Source: Candidatus Obscuribacterales bacterium (GTDB lineage Bacteria > Cyanobacteriota > Vampirovibrionia > Obscuribacterales > Obscuribacteraceae). From it: a stretch of 64,000 nucleotides of DNA. The stretch lies in the NCBI GenBank assembly GCA_019747875.1, contig JAIEQI010000075.1:1-64000 (forward strand), in the 5' to 3' direction. The notes beneath the pieces were generated by a model. It made no database searches and had not been told where the DNA came from. It worked only from the letters and a program-made list of their open reading frames with translations. How positions within the stretch are numbered: position 1 is the first letter of the stretch; each line of letters begins with the position of its first letter. Made by a program: the position numbers and the translations under genes. Shown piece after piece: positions 1-8,100 of this stretch.

Positions 1-701
1 AGATATGACGAGCCGAGGTCGACCCACGTATATTTATCTACCTGCCCTCTAAAAAACTCCGATCTGTTGGTTCCCTTTTCCCGGATGATCTCAGCCCTTT
101 GAAAGAACTCTTTGTTCGACGTAGCAAAAGCACCACCTTCGCCCGACGAGAAATTCTTGGTTTCATGAAAACTAAACGCATTCAAATGACCGATTGAACC
201 AAGAGGCAGGCCTCTGTAAGTGGAACCAATAGCATGAGCGGCGTCCTCAATTAGGAATAGTTTATGAATCTGGCAAAGCTGCTTGATGCGATCCATGTCA
301 CATGCAATGCCCGCATAATGCACAACAACAACCGCCTTTGTATTTGCGGTAATAGCGCTCTCGATTAAGTCGGGATCAATATTTAATGTATCCCGGCAAA
401 CATCTACAAAAACAGGTACGGCGCCTCTCAAAACAAAAGCGTTGGCCGTAGAGGTAAATGTGAATGAAGGCATGATAATCTCGTCCCCCGGACTGAGATT
501 CAGGAGGATCGCACACATCTCCAAAGCATCGGTACCTGACGGAGTAAGCAAAACGCTTGCTCCATTCAGTTTGTCCGAAAGAAACGAAACACATCTTTTA
601 GTAAACGCTCCGTCACCCGACCAGTGCTTTTCGTTTACAACTCTAAGCAGATTCTTCTCTGTATTCTTGGCCTCGTATGGGCGGTTAAACGGAACGAACA
701 A
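1..701 (-). CDS. DegT/DnrJ/EryC1/StrS (WecE/RffA-like) sugar aminotransferase, C-terminus off the left edge
   Basis: PLP-dependent sugar aminotransferase, most like WecE/RffA, which converts dTDP-4-keto-6-deoxyglucose to the 4-amino sugar for surface polysaccharide. About 233 residues are present; the family is usually about 375, so roughly the last 140 lie beyond base 1. Visible signatures: the opening VPFNRPY typical of WecE, the PSGTDALEM cofactor loop (residues 54-62), PGDEIIMPSFTFTSTANA (71-88), the IEDAAHA motif whose Asp153 should hold the PLP ring, and FHETKN with Lys182 as the probable Schiff-base lysine. I chose a TTG start at 701: it puts VPFNRPY at residue 3 and has AAAGG about 9 nt upstream, whereas no ATG lies in frame before the upstream stop. 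It is divergent from the methyltransferase at 791. Family assignment is firm; the exact sugar substrate is inferred. Confidence 0.9.
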   Translation of the reverse strand, partial: MFVPFNRPYEAKNTEKNLLRVVNEKHWSGDGAFTKRCVSFLSDKLNGASVLLTPSGTDALEMCAILLNLSPGDEIIMPSFTFTSTANAFVLRGAVPVFVDVCRDTLNIDPDLIESAITANTKAVVVVHYAGIACDMDRIKQLCQIHKLFLIEDAAHAIGSTYRGLPLGSIGHLNAFSFHETKNFSSGEGGAFATSNKEFFQRAEIIREKGTNRSEFFRGQVDKYTWVDLGSSY

Positions 702-790
702 TGAGCAGCCCTTTACTTTGGTTGAGTAGGAAATGCTATTTTAGTAAGCTTTGGATAAAATGTCGCCATTGAAGGCTAAAGGTCTCGTGA

Positions 791-1420
791 ATGGATAAAA
801 GTATACAGGACGCGCTGGAAGATAGAGTAGCCGCATATTATTCTGACAAGATAGAGAAACACGGAATCTCTCCACAGGGTGTTGATTGGAATTCATCTGA
901 CTCACAAGAGAATCGGTTTCTACAATTTTTGAAATTGGTCGATATGAATCGTGAATTTGTAATCAACGATCTTGGTTGCGGATATGGTGCGCTCTATCAA
1001 TTTTTGAAAGAACGAAATTTTGGGCCTTTTAAATATGTAGGATACGACCTGTCCGAAAAGATGATCCAGGCAGCTCGTTCGATGCACTCAGAAGATAACT
1101 GTAAATTCGTGTTGGGAGGCGCCCCTTCAGAGGCCGATTATACGGTGGCAAGCGGCATCTTTAACGTTCGACTGGAAACTCCAGACGAAATCTGGGAAAA
1201 GTATATTTTTTCGTCCTTAGATTCGCTCAACTCGGCAAGCTCCAAAGGATTCGCGTTCAACATGCTTACTTCCTATTCAGACAAAGAAAAAATGCGCGAT
1301 TACTTATACTACGCAAACCCCTGCTTCTTCTTTGATTGGTGCAAGCAGAAATATTCCAGAGAAGTTGCCCTTCTCCATGATTACGGACTTTACGAATTCA
1401 CCATATTAGTTAGAAAGTAA
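791..1420 (+). CDS. Class I SAM-dependent methyltransferase, small, polysaccharide-locus type
   Basis: A 209-residue protein with a class I (Rossmann) methyltransferase core. Motif I is INDLGCGYG at residues 58-66, followed by the ribose-binding acidic residue in VGYDLS (Asp86), and a later segment YTVASGIFNVRL, which is the usual strand-4 region of this group. The acceptor cannot be read from the sequence; in this setting it may methylate a sugar or a nucleotide-sugar intermediate. The ATG at 791 has AAAGGT about 8 nt upstream. It is transcribed divergently from the aminotransferase (89-bp gap) and convergently with the propeller gene, with only 29 bp between the stops. The Rossmann core fills nearly the whole chain, so no separate acceptor domain is evident. 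Confidence 0.85.
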   Translation: MDKSIQDALEDRVAAYYSDKIEKHGISPQGVDWNSSDSQENRFLQFLKLVDMNREFVINDLGCGYGALYQFLKERNFGPFKYVGYDLSEKMIQAARSMHSEDNCKFVLGGAPSEADYTVASGIFNVRLETPDEIWEKYIFSSLDSLNSASSKGFAFNMLTSYSDKEKMRDYLYYANPCFFFDWCKQKYSREVALLHDYGLYEFTILVRK

Positions 1421-1449
1421 TCTCTTTGATGACAGCAAGCACGCATATT

Positions 1450-2370
1450 TCATTCATGCAAGACTGCAGCTCCAATGCCAGATTTTCCATATCCATTGCC
1501 GTTGTATAGCATCATGATACGTCCTTGATGCAAAAACAAAAATGGATAGCACTGCATCTCGCCATCAAACTCGTAAAATCTTGCGTCCGCCTGAAAACCA
1601 ATCATCTCTTGGTCTTCGCGCTTCCAAACTATTCCATCAGAAGACTCAGCATATCCGATCCGATATCTGGGACCTCTGTACGAAAACCACATTCGCCATC
1701 GATTCCCAGAAAAAAGAACTCTAGGGGTAGCTAACGCGTATTCATTCTCATCTTTGTAATCAATTGCGACCGTACCGTCCCTGTGCCAGTCTATGCAATT
1801 TGTTGATTTGGCAACTTTAATGTTGTAGCGATGTCTTAGTTCTCCGTCCTGTTGCCACCATCCGTCGCAAGAAAGATAGTACATAACAAGTTCATCATTT
1901 ATGCCAACCACGTCGCACGAAGCTACAAACGAAGGGTCTACTGGGGAGCGGTCCAAAAGAGGTCCTCGATAAGCCTTTTCAAATTCCGGCTTTCCTTTCT
2001 CGCGGGTGGCCAATCCGATAGCATTTCTGAATGGAACAGAGCTACTAAGATTCCATCCAACATAAAACATGAAGTCCATCTTATCCGTTTTGAAGATGCT
2101 GCAAGCCATAGCTCCTGCATCATCAAAAAGTCCTGGCTCTCCGGGACTAAGTACTGGCTCTCGTCCCCATTGAATAATCTTAAAATCCATTGAGATATCT
2201 ACAATTGCAAATTGTGTGAATGAAGCGTTTTGCTTTCGGCGAGTCGAAAAATAGATTTTTAGCAAATTTTCATCGATAAACTCACCGCAAGGCAAGGAGG
2301 CGAAGGAAGCCTCGCCAAGAGCAGGATCTGTACCAGATATTACGACCCCCAGTTTTTCCCACTTCTGCAT
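1450..2370 (-). CDS. GH43/GH32-like five-bladed beta-propeller protein of a polysaccharide locus
   Basis: A 306-residue protein with the repeated strand pattern of the five-bladed propeller superfamily (GH43/GH32/GH68): KIYFSTRR, EPGLFDDAGAMACS, FMFYVGWN, ELVMYYLSC, RWRMWFSYRG, YRIGYAESSDGIVW and IMMLYNGNGYG. Acidic residues sit at the ends of strands (FDDAGA, SPVDPSF, ENEYALATP), where this superfamily keeps its catalytic triad, but I cannot say which are catalytic or whether it is active. Such proteins are common beside glycosyltransferases in O-antigen clusters and may trim or transfer sugars. The first possible start (2391) is rejected in favour of ATG 2370, which has AAGGAG 5-6 nt upstream. 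No signal peptide is visible, so it is probably cytoplasmic. It is divergent from the glycosyltransferase. Confidence 0.75.
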   Translation of the reverse strand: MQKWEKLGVVISGTDPALGEASFASLPCGEFIDENLLKIYFSTRRKQNASFTQFAIVDISMDFKIIQWGREPVLSPGEPGLFDDAGAMACSIFKTDKMDFMFYVGWNLSSSVPFRNAIGLATREKGKPEFEKAYRGPLLDRSPVDPSFVASCDVVGINDELVMYYLSCDGWWQQDGELRHRYNIKVAKSTNCIDWHRDGTVAIDYKDENEYALATPRVLFSGNRWRMWFSYRGPRYRIGYAESSDGIVWKREDQEMIGFQADARFYEFDGEMQCYPFLFLHQGRIMMLYNGNGYGKSGIGAAVLHE

Positions 2371-2411
2371 TGAAACTCCTTTACTTGTCAATTCTTATCC
2401 ATGTCGGGCGA

Positions 2412-2417
2412 TATAAT
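2412..2417 (+). promoter_or_regulatory. Candidate -10 box for the glycosyltransferase gene
   Basis: A perfect TATAAT lies about 30 bp before the ATG at 2447, inside the 76-bp gap between divergent genes. The only -35-like hexamer (TTGTCA, 2385-2390) is 21 bp away, longer than the usual 16-18 bp, so the call is weak. Confidence 0.3.
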
Positions 2418-2446
2418 GACTTCACCTCGAAAGAAAAGAAGTGACT

Positions 2447-3544
2447 ATGAGACTGTCGATAATCACGAGCCTGTACTATTCAGAGCCTTATCTGAACAAA
2501 TTCTACCAACGCACTATTAGTGCCATAGCAGAAATCCCCTCAATCGGTAATGATTTTGAGCTGATCTTGGTAAATGATGGCTCGCCAGACAATAGTCTTT
2601 CGGTCGCTCAAACATTGGCTCGGCAGGATTCCCATGTCCGCGTCATAGACCTTTCTCGGAATTTTGGGCACCATAAAGCATTGATGACTGGACTAAAGTT
2701 TGCAACAGGTGATTTTGCTTTCATTATTGACTGTGATTTAGAGGAAGATCCGTCTCTCCTAAATAGCTTCTGGCAGCGTCTTCAAGAAAACCCTAGCTAT
2801 GACGCGGTGTTTGGGGTTCAAGCGAATCGAAAAGGGGGCTGGTTTGAGCGCCTCTCCGGCAAGTGCTTTTATTGGCTTTTCAACTCTCTTGCCGAACCAA
2901 AAATTGTCGAGAACCAATTGATAGCCCGGCTCCTCACTCGCCGTTATTACACTGACCTACTTCGGTTTACCGAATCACAACTTATCTTTGCTGGCATATG
3001 TAAGTTAGTCGGTTACGAACAATTGGCTGTTCCTGTCAATAAATCGGACAAGAAATCCACAAGCTATGTCTTTTTAAAGCGGCTCAAACTTGCAGTCGAC
3101 ATGATCACTTCATACAGCTCGAAGCCGTTAGAACTAGTTTTTTATTCGGGCATCATGGTTTCGATTTGCTCTTTTGTGGCTCTGTCGTTCATTGTTTACT
3201 GCAAATTGGTTTTGAACACTCGTGTAGAAGGGTGGTCTTTTCTTGGTGCTTCAATTTGGCTAATTGGAGGGATCGTTATCCTTTCACAAGGATTGGTTGG
3301 GATTTATATCGCACGAATCTATGAACAAACTAAGCAGCGCCCATTCACCCTTGTTCGATCTGACTCTGCGATTGATTTCAATCCAATAGGTGCAACTGAC
3401 GATAAAATTGCGAAAATAGAAAATAAGCAGAATGCACATTTCCAGCATCATTCTTCTCTTCATCAAATTCAGCATGGAAGTCAGTTGGAGCCATTGAAAG
3501 AACCTGGAGTTCCGGTGAATCGCTCTTTGTCGGCACCGTACTAA
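2447..3544 (+). CDS. Family 2 glycosyltransferase, GtrB/DPM-like, with two C-terminal membrane helices
   Basis: A 365-residue GT-A glycosyltransferase of the dolichol/undecaprenyl-phosphate sugar transferase group (GtrB, ArnC, DPM1). Such enzymes move a sugar from a nucleotide donor to a lipid phosphate at the cytoplasmic face. Visible: the N-terminal strand SIITSLYYSEPYL, nucleotide-binding VNDGSPDNS (42-50), RNFGHHKALMTGL (71-83), and the metal-binding DCD at 95-97 followed by LEEDP. Two hydrophobic helices (about 230-252 and 267-289) end in GIYIARIYEQTKQRPF, a group hallmark. About 60 polar residues follow (304-365) that this family normally lacks. The start could be GTG 2441 or ATG 2447; I prefer the ATG. 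A decayed methyltransferase follows on the same strand, so the polysaccharide operon probably once ran further. Confidence 0.88.
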   Translation: MRLSIITSLYYSEPYLNKFYQRTISAIAEIPSIGNDFELILVNDGSPDNSLSVAQTLARQDSHVRVIDLSRNFGHHKALMTGLKFATGDFAFIIDCDLEEDPSLLNSFWQRLQENPSYDAVFGVQANRKGGWFERLSGKCFYWLFNSLAEPKIVENQLIARLLTRRYYTDLLRFTESQLIFAGICKLVGYEQLAVPVNKSDKKSTSYVFLKRLKLAVDMITSYSSKPLELVFYSGIMVSICSFVALSFIVYCKLVLNTRVEGWSFLGASIWLIGGIVILSQGLVGIYIARIYEQTKQRPFTLVRSDSAIDFNPIGATDDKIAKIENKQNAHFQHHSSLHQIQHGSQLEPLKEPGVPVNRSLSAPY

Positions 3545-3602
3545 GCAAATAGTCTTTGAAGTTTGGACTCAAGAGATTGGTTATTAGGAAACATGAAAAG
3601 TC

Positions 3603-3744
3603 ATGAAAAAAAGCGCACTACCGTTTCTAGTTTGTATCTATTGTAAGTCTGAGCTGATCTTGCGTTGAAGATGAGGATATCGAAAAAGTGAATGCTTTCG
3701 AACCAGAAATTATGGAAGGCTCTCTGACTTGTGTAATAGCCTAG
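3603..3744 (+). pseudogene. Remnant of a methyltransferase with N-terminal Trm112-type zinc ribbon (frameshifted, truncated)
   Basis: From ATG 3603 the frame reads MKKSALPFLVCIYCKSELIL and stops at 3666-3668. Skipping one base (3663) gives a new frame, VEDEDIEKVNAFEP then EIMEGSLTCVIA, closed by a stop at 3742-3744. Together they match the start of SAM methyltransferases that carry a Trm112-like zinc ribbon: a C-x2-C pair near the N-terminus, an acidic stretch, then 'EG-L-C' before the second zinc pair. Here the second pair is cut after its first Cys, and the whole methyltransferase domain is absent. The break lies only 6 bp before the terminator stem of giant gene A. The frame join is my reading; the family call rests on pattern recognition. 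Confidence 0.6.
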
Positions 3745-3750
3745 CAAATA

Positions 3751-3792
3751 AAGAAGGAGGGGTGGTCAATTTTTTCGGCCCCCCTCCTTCTT
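3751..3792 (-). terminator. Perfect 12-bp terminator stem downstream of giant gene A
   Basis: AAGAAGGAGGGG at 3751-3762 pairs perfectly with CCCCTCCTTCTT at 3781-3792, around an 18-nt loop. On the minus strand the stem starts 18 bp after the stop of gene A and is followed by a T-rich run, as expected of an intrinsic terminator. On the plus strand a TTCTTTAGTTT stretch follows, so it may also stop transcription coming from the polysaccharide side. Confidence 0.75.
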
Positions 3793-3810
3793 CTTTAGTT
3801 TCGCTACTTA

Positions 3811-5121
3811 TTATTTGTTGAGCGGCGGTGCTGCTGTTTGGTATTGACCATGCTTAGCAGTTGCTTGCTGACAAACGGCAGCCATCTTGACCATCTTAGC
3901 AACAAGAGCCTTGTCGGTTTGATTGTTGCTGTTAACAAGGTCAGCGATGAAGTTGACGTTTTGCATCACGGTAACGAGCGATACCTCAGCGCGAGCCATT
4001 CTCATGCCACCAGGGACATCGATGTTGCGCATTCTGCGGCGGCCAACTTGGTCTTTGTTGAGAGCCTTGTTGACTGTCATTTCGTTCATACCGAGGATCG
4101 ATTCCTGACCAGCGCAGATGTCGACGAACTTGCCGTTGACGCTCTGACGGATGGTGCCGGTTCCAGACTCCCACAAGTTGCGGACCTTGGTGACGTTATC
4201 GACAACGCTGATAAGTGCGATGGTACCAGGATTGATGGTGATCATCGAGTGCGGTGTCTTAATCATTGTCAGCTTGTCTGCGCTCACTAGTGTTTCACCC
4301 TTGGTCAATTGCATGATTGTCGGGTGCTCGAAACTGATCATAGCCTTGCCGTCATGCTTAACCAACGCAGAGTGCGTGGAGAAGGTGCGGATGGAGCCTG
4401 AAGAACCAGAATTTTGCTGGAAGGAGATCGGTGTCATTACGACATCTTCTCTTGCTTTCTCTGCTACCGAGTTAGACGGAAGCTCGAGAATCATGCTCTT
4501 CTGAAGAGGCTTAGGTGCAGGTCCGCCCGCAGGGGCAGCTCCACCTGGACGCAACGGTTTGGCATTCTTGTTGATGTCATTCTTCAGGTTGTTGATCTTG
4601 TTCTTAGCTGCGTAGAAGCTACCAGCATTACAGACCAAGAGTTTTTCTTTCTCGACCATCATCTTCTGGTCAAACTTGCTCTTAGCCAACTTGATACCAG
4701 GTACGGTGATAGAACCTTGGATTGGTTCACGGTCTACACCGTCGACAGGAATCAGTTCTTCTTCAGCCAGAGCTTCGTCAGCCAAACAGATTTCTTCACC
4801 GGCGTTTGCCGTCAAGGTTTCAGTTTTACCGTTGCGGGTGACTGTAACCGTCGTTGCTTGACCGGAGAGGTTAGCCACACGGACTACGCCGTCTGCGGTT
4901 TGTTGGATGACAGCTGCGCTGTTTCCAGCGATTTGTACATTACCGAATCCGGTTTCAACCTTAACTGGCTGCTTGCCGACCATTGCGACAACCTTACCCT
5001 GGTTGAGCGTGATAGAGCGCTTGTCTCCGGGAGAGAGCGTCGTACCCTGTTCACCAACGAGCATTGTGTCTTGATCGTCTTCAAGGAAGAACGGTTGGCA
5101 GGCTCCACCGGCGACATAGTA
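3811..5121 (-). other. Conserved C-terminal module of gene A: two FecR-like segments
   Basis: Residues 9771-10206. It opens with YYVAGGACQPFFLEDDQD. The first FecR-like stretch runs about 5075-4780 (GDKRSITLNQGKVVAMVGKQ, VKVETGFGNVQIAG, TVTRNGKTETLTANAGEE). A charged linker with AKSKFDQKMMVEKEKLLVC and a Pro/Ala-rich joint follow, then a second similar stretch about 4370-4090 (KHDGKAMISFEHPTIMQL, GETLVSADKL, INPGTIALISVV). The tail is helical (RMARAEVSLVTVMQNVNFI). FecR domains are small beta-sandwich sensor or binding domains; a role here in cell-surface attachment or assembly is inference. Five cysteines (ACQPF, EICLAD, LVCNAG, VDICAG, AVCQQ) are all kept in gene B and could form disulfides. 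Confidence 0.7.
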
Positions 5122-8100
5122 GGCGCCGCTGTTATCCAAGCCTTCTTTCTTCTTCAGCATGTTGTCGCCAAGCATGCTTTGTGCAGTTTGGTTGAGGCTG
5201 AGCGTAACAGTTCTTGTGGAGTCTGTACCGACGCCGGCGACCACGAAGTTGATGTTCAATGTGGGCGTTGTGGTCGTAATGACAAATCCGCTCGGGGTCA
5301 CGCCAGGAGGTGGAATGGCACCGGCCGGAGGTGGTAGCTGTGGTGCTATGGACCGTATTTCTGTAGCACCACCGAGGTTTACAAAGGCCCCTGTCGGAGG
5401 TGGGTCGATCATGATGACACCGCCATCTGTATTGATGGACAGTCCATTCGTTACCTTCGGATTGTTCTGAGAAAGTGCCTCACTCAACACAATAACCAGA
5501 GAGCCGCCAGCACCCGCCAATTTGTTAAATCCAGCGTTGAAACCTGTATTAGTCGGCGTGCCACTAACTGTAGTGTTGGCTATGGTGAGGTAGTTAAATA
5601 CATCTCGAGCCATTACCATATTGAAGAGGTGTTCCTCGATGGAAACAATGGGAGCACCAACTGCGTAACTAACAAGTCTATTTGTGTTGCCGGTGCTGAT
5701 CTGCATCTGACGCGGTCCCAAAGGCACACCCGCATAGACACCGACTTGACCACCAGAATAGAGGTTCAAGGGGAAGTTGGTCGTAGGCGTATTGCTGGGA
5801 TTTATCTTCACCTCAAAGAACTTCGCATTCGCCGTACCGGCGCCTGTGGCCGGCATAGCTCTCTGAGCTACGGAGAAGAGGTTGTTGGTTGCTGTAGTCA
5901 CTCCTGGGCTATTCATATCTTTTCCAGGGGTGTTATTTGAGAGAAGAATACCATTAGCTCCATCCAGAACAACATTTCCACCATATGAACCCACCGTTAA
6001 TCCGGTGCCAGCTGAGAAAGTATTGGCGGATGTTACTTGAACACCACCACCGAAGGTCACCTGGTTTGGATTAATGACCGTGTTAAAGTTCGGAGTGTTA
6101 GGGGTCGTGTTGATAGGATTAGCCGGATTAGAGCTTGCGCTACCGCCGACTCCTACCAGAGAGACGTTATCTCCAAAGAGTACGTTTCGGTTAGCAGAGC
6201 CGAACAATTCCCAAGCGCCGGCGTCTTTAGCCTGTCCACCTACTGCGGTACCTGGCAGCTGCTGCCCTGGGTTATCCGGATTGCGATTGTCGAGTACAAT
6301 CTTGCCAACAGTCGCTACAGCTTGATAATTGAGCTCATTGTTCGTAAACATGGGAACATTAGGTCCGCCAGCAAAGTTTTGAATCGTTGTACTCGTCAAT
6401 GTATTCAAGGTACCCGTGAGATTTGTAAGATTCACACTCGCAGTCAATGCCGAGCTAAAGGTTCCTGCCTCCATCCTTACTCCCAGAGAGCCACCAGGAT
6501 TTGGCGTGATTGGATTAGTCTTATTACCGGCGGCGGAAGGATCAGCGTTTTGGTCATAGGATAGAACGTTACCCACAGTGATTTGCTGTCTTGCAGCCAC
6601 CGTGATGTCTTTTCCTGCCTTGACGAACGAGTCGTCCACGATCAGGAGGCTACCACCACGACCAATGGCACCAGTTCCACTGGTCAGGTCATTCTTAGAG
6701 TTTGGATCCATCGCGCGCATGATGATTGATCCTTGAGTGGATCTGATACCGGCATTTGCGGCGTTTACACCACCACCACCAAATATGGCTCCGGCATTGT
6801 CATAAACGGTCACGGACCAATCGGTTTGTCCAGAATTCGAACCTAATGCAGCTCCACGAATCACTCCTGTTGAAGACTCAAAGTCGGCGATGACAGCACC
6901 ATTGCCAGTGTTAGTGGCACTCAAGATGATCGCGTTGCCTGCGCCTGCATCAACTTTGGTAGTCTTGGCGGCCATGTAAGGAATACTCAAACTAGCGGCG
7001 GTTGTAGTGATGCTCATTGTGCCGTTGGACTTGAGCGTGTTATCTAGATTGACAGTAAAAACGCCTCCGACGCCTTGAGACTTGAAGGTCATGTTCATGT
7101 CCCGTCCGGCTACAAGCTGTTTTCCAGTAGCCGTTTCACCGATGTTTATCGAATCTTGCGCTACGGCTCCGCTAATTGTCATTGTGAAGTCTCTGCCCAC
7201 GTTGCCGCTCAGAATATGGTTACCCACGCCCACAGCGCCAATTCTGCTCTGGCTGACGGAGAAGTCAGTTCCGGGCGCGCTGTTGAAGACTACGTATTTA
7301 GCATCGATTACACTACCAGCACCACCTGTAATTACAACGTTCCCTAGATTTCCGCCAGCACGGGTTGAGTTATCGATTACAAGAACGCCAGTCGCCATGT
7401 CACCACGAATCACGTTGTTATTGACCAGGTTATGGGTATGCAGCGCGCCATTATCGGTACCAATAATGTCCGACTGGGTCGTAATACCGAATCCGGATTC
7501 AATATTGTAAGCGCCAACATTTAATCCTCCGTTTACCGACAGATTCATAGTGGAAGCAGTACCAGATTTCGTGAATACTAGCGGATTTGCTGCGGTCCCC
7601 AGAGCATTGCCGGTGTTTGGCAGTCCAGACAAAGTGACACTAGCTGTAGCACCAGTAAAGTCTACGCTGGTGGTGTTGTCCATCAAGACGGCTTTATTGT
7701 TCTGCGTGATGGTTAACGAGGTGCCAACTTGCGATTTGCCACCGCCTCCAGGCATCGAATTGATGGTTATGTCGCTGCCGCCCGTGTTAACAAAGCTAGC
7801 TGTCGTGCCAGCCTGGAAGCGTAGTGTCTGAACATCCATGCTCGTGATATCAATAGCATCAGCTGAAGAAGCAAATGCTATATCGTTGGCGCTAACTTTG
7901 CCATCGACCTGAACTATGCCCAGTTTTCCATACAGGTTGAGAGTGTACTTCCCTGTAGCCGAACCGGCAGCGCCAGATACATCAACATCACTCAAGAACA
8001 TCTTCGCGGTACCACCTGCGCTATTGCCGATGTTAACAGTGTTAGAGAAGATATTGTTCATTTCGGCTTGGTCCAGGTTGAAGCCCTTTGCCAACGCATT

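Noticed and set aside
442-729. A 95-codon plus-strand frame overlapping the aminotransferase
   Set aside because: The opposite strand carries an unmistakable WecE-type aminotransferase with its PLP lysine motif; this frame is its shadow.
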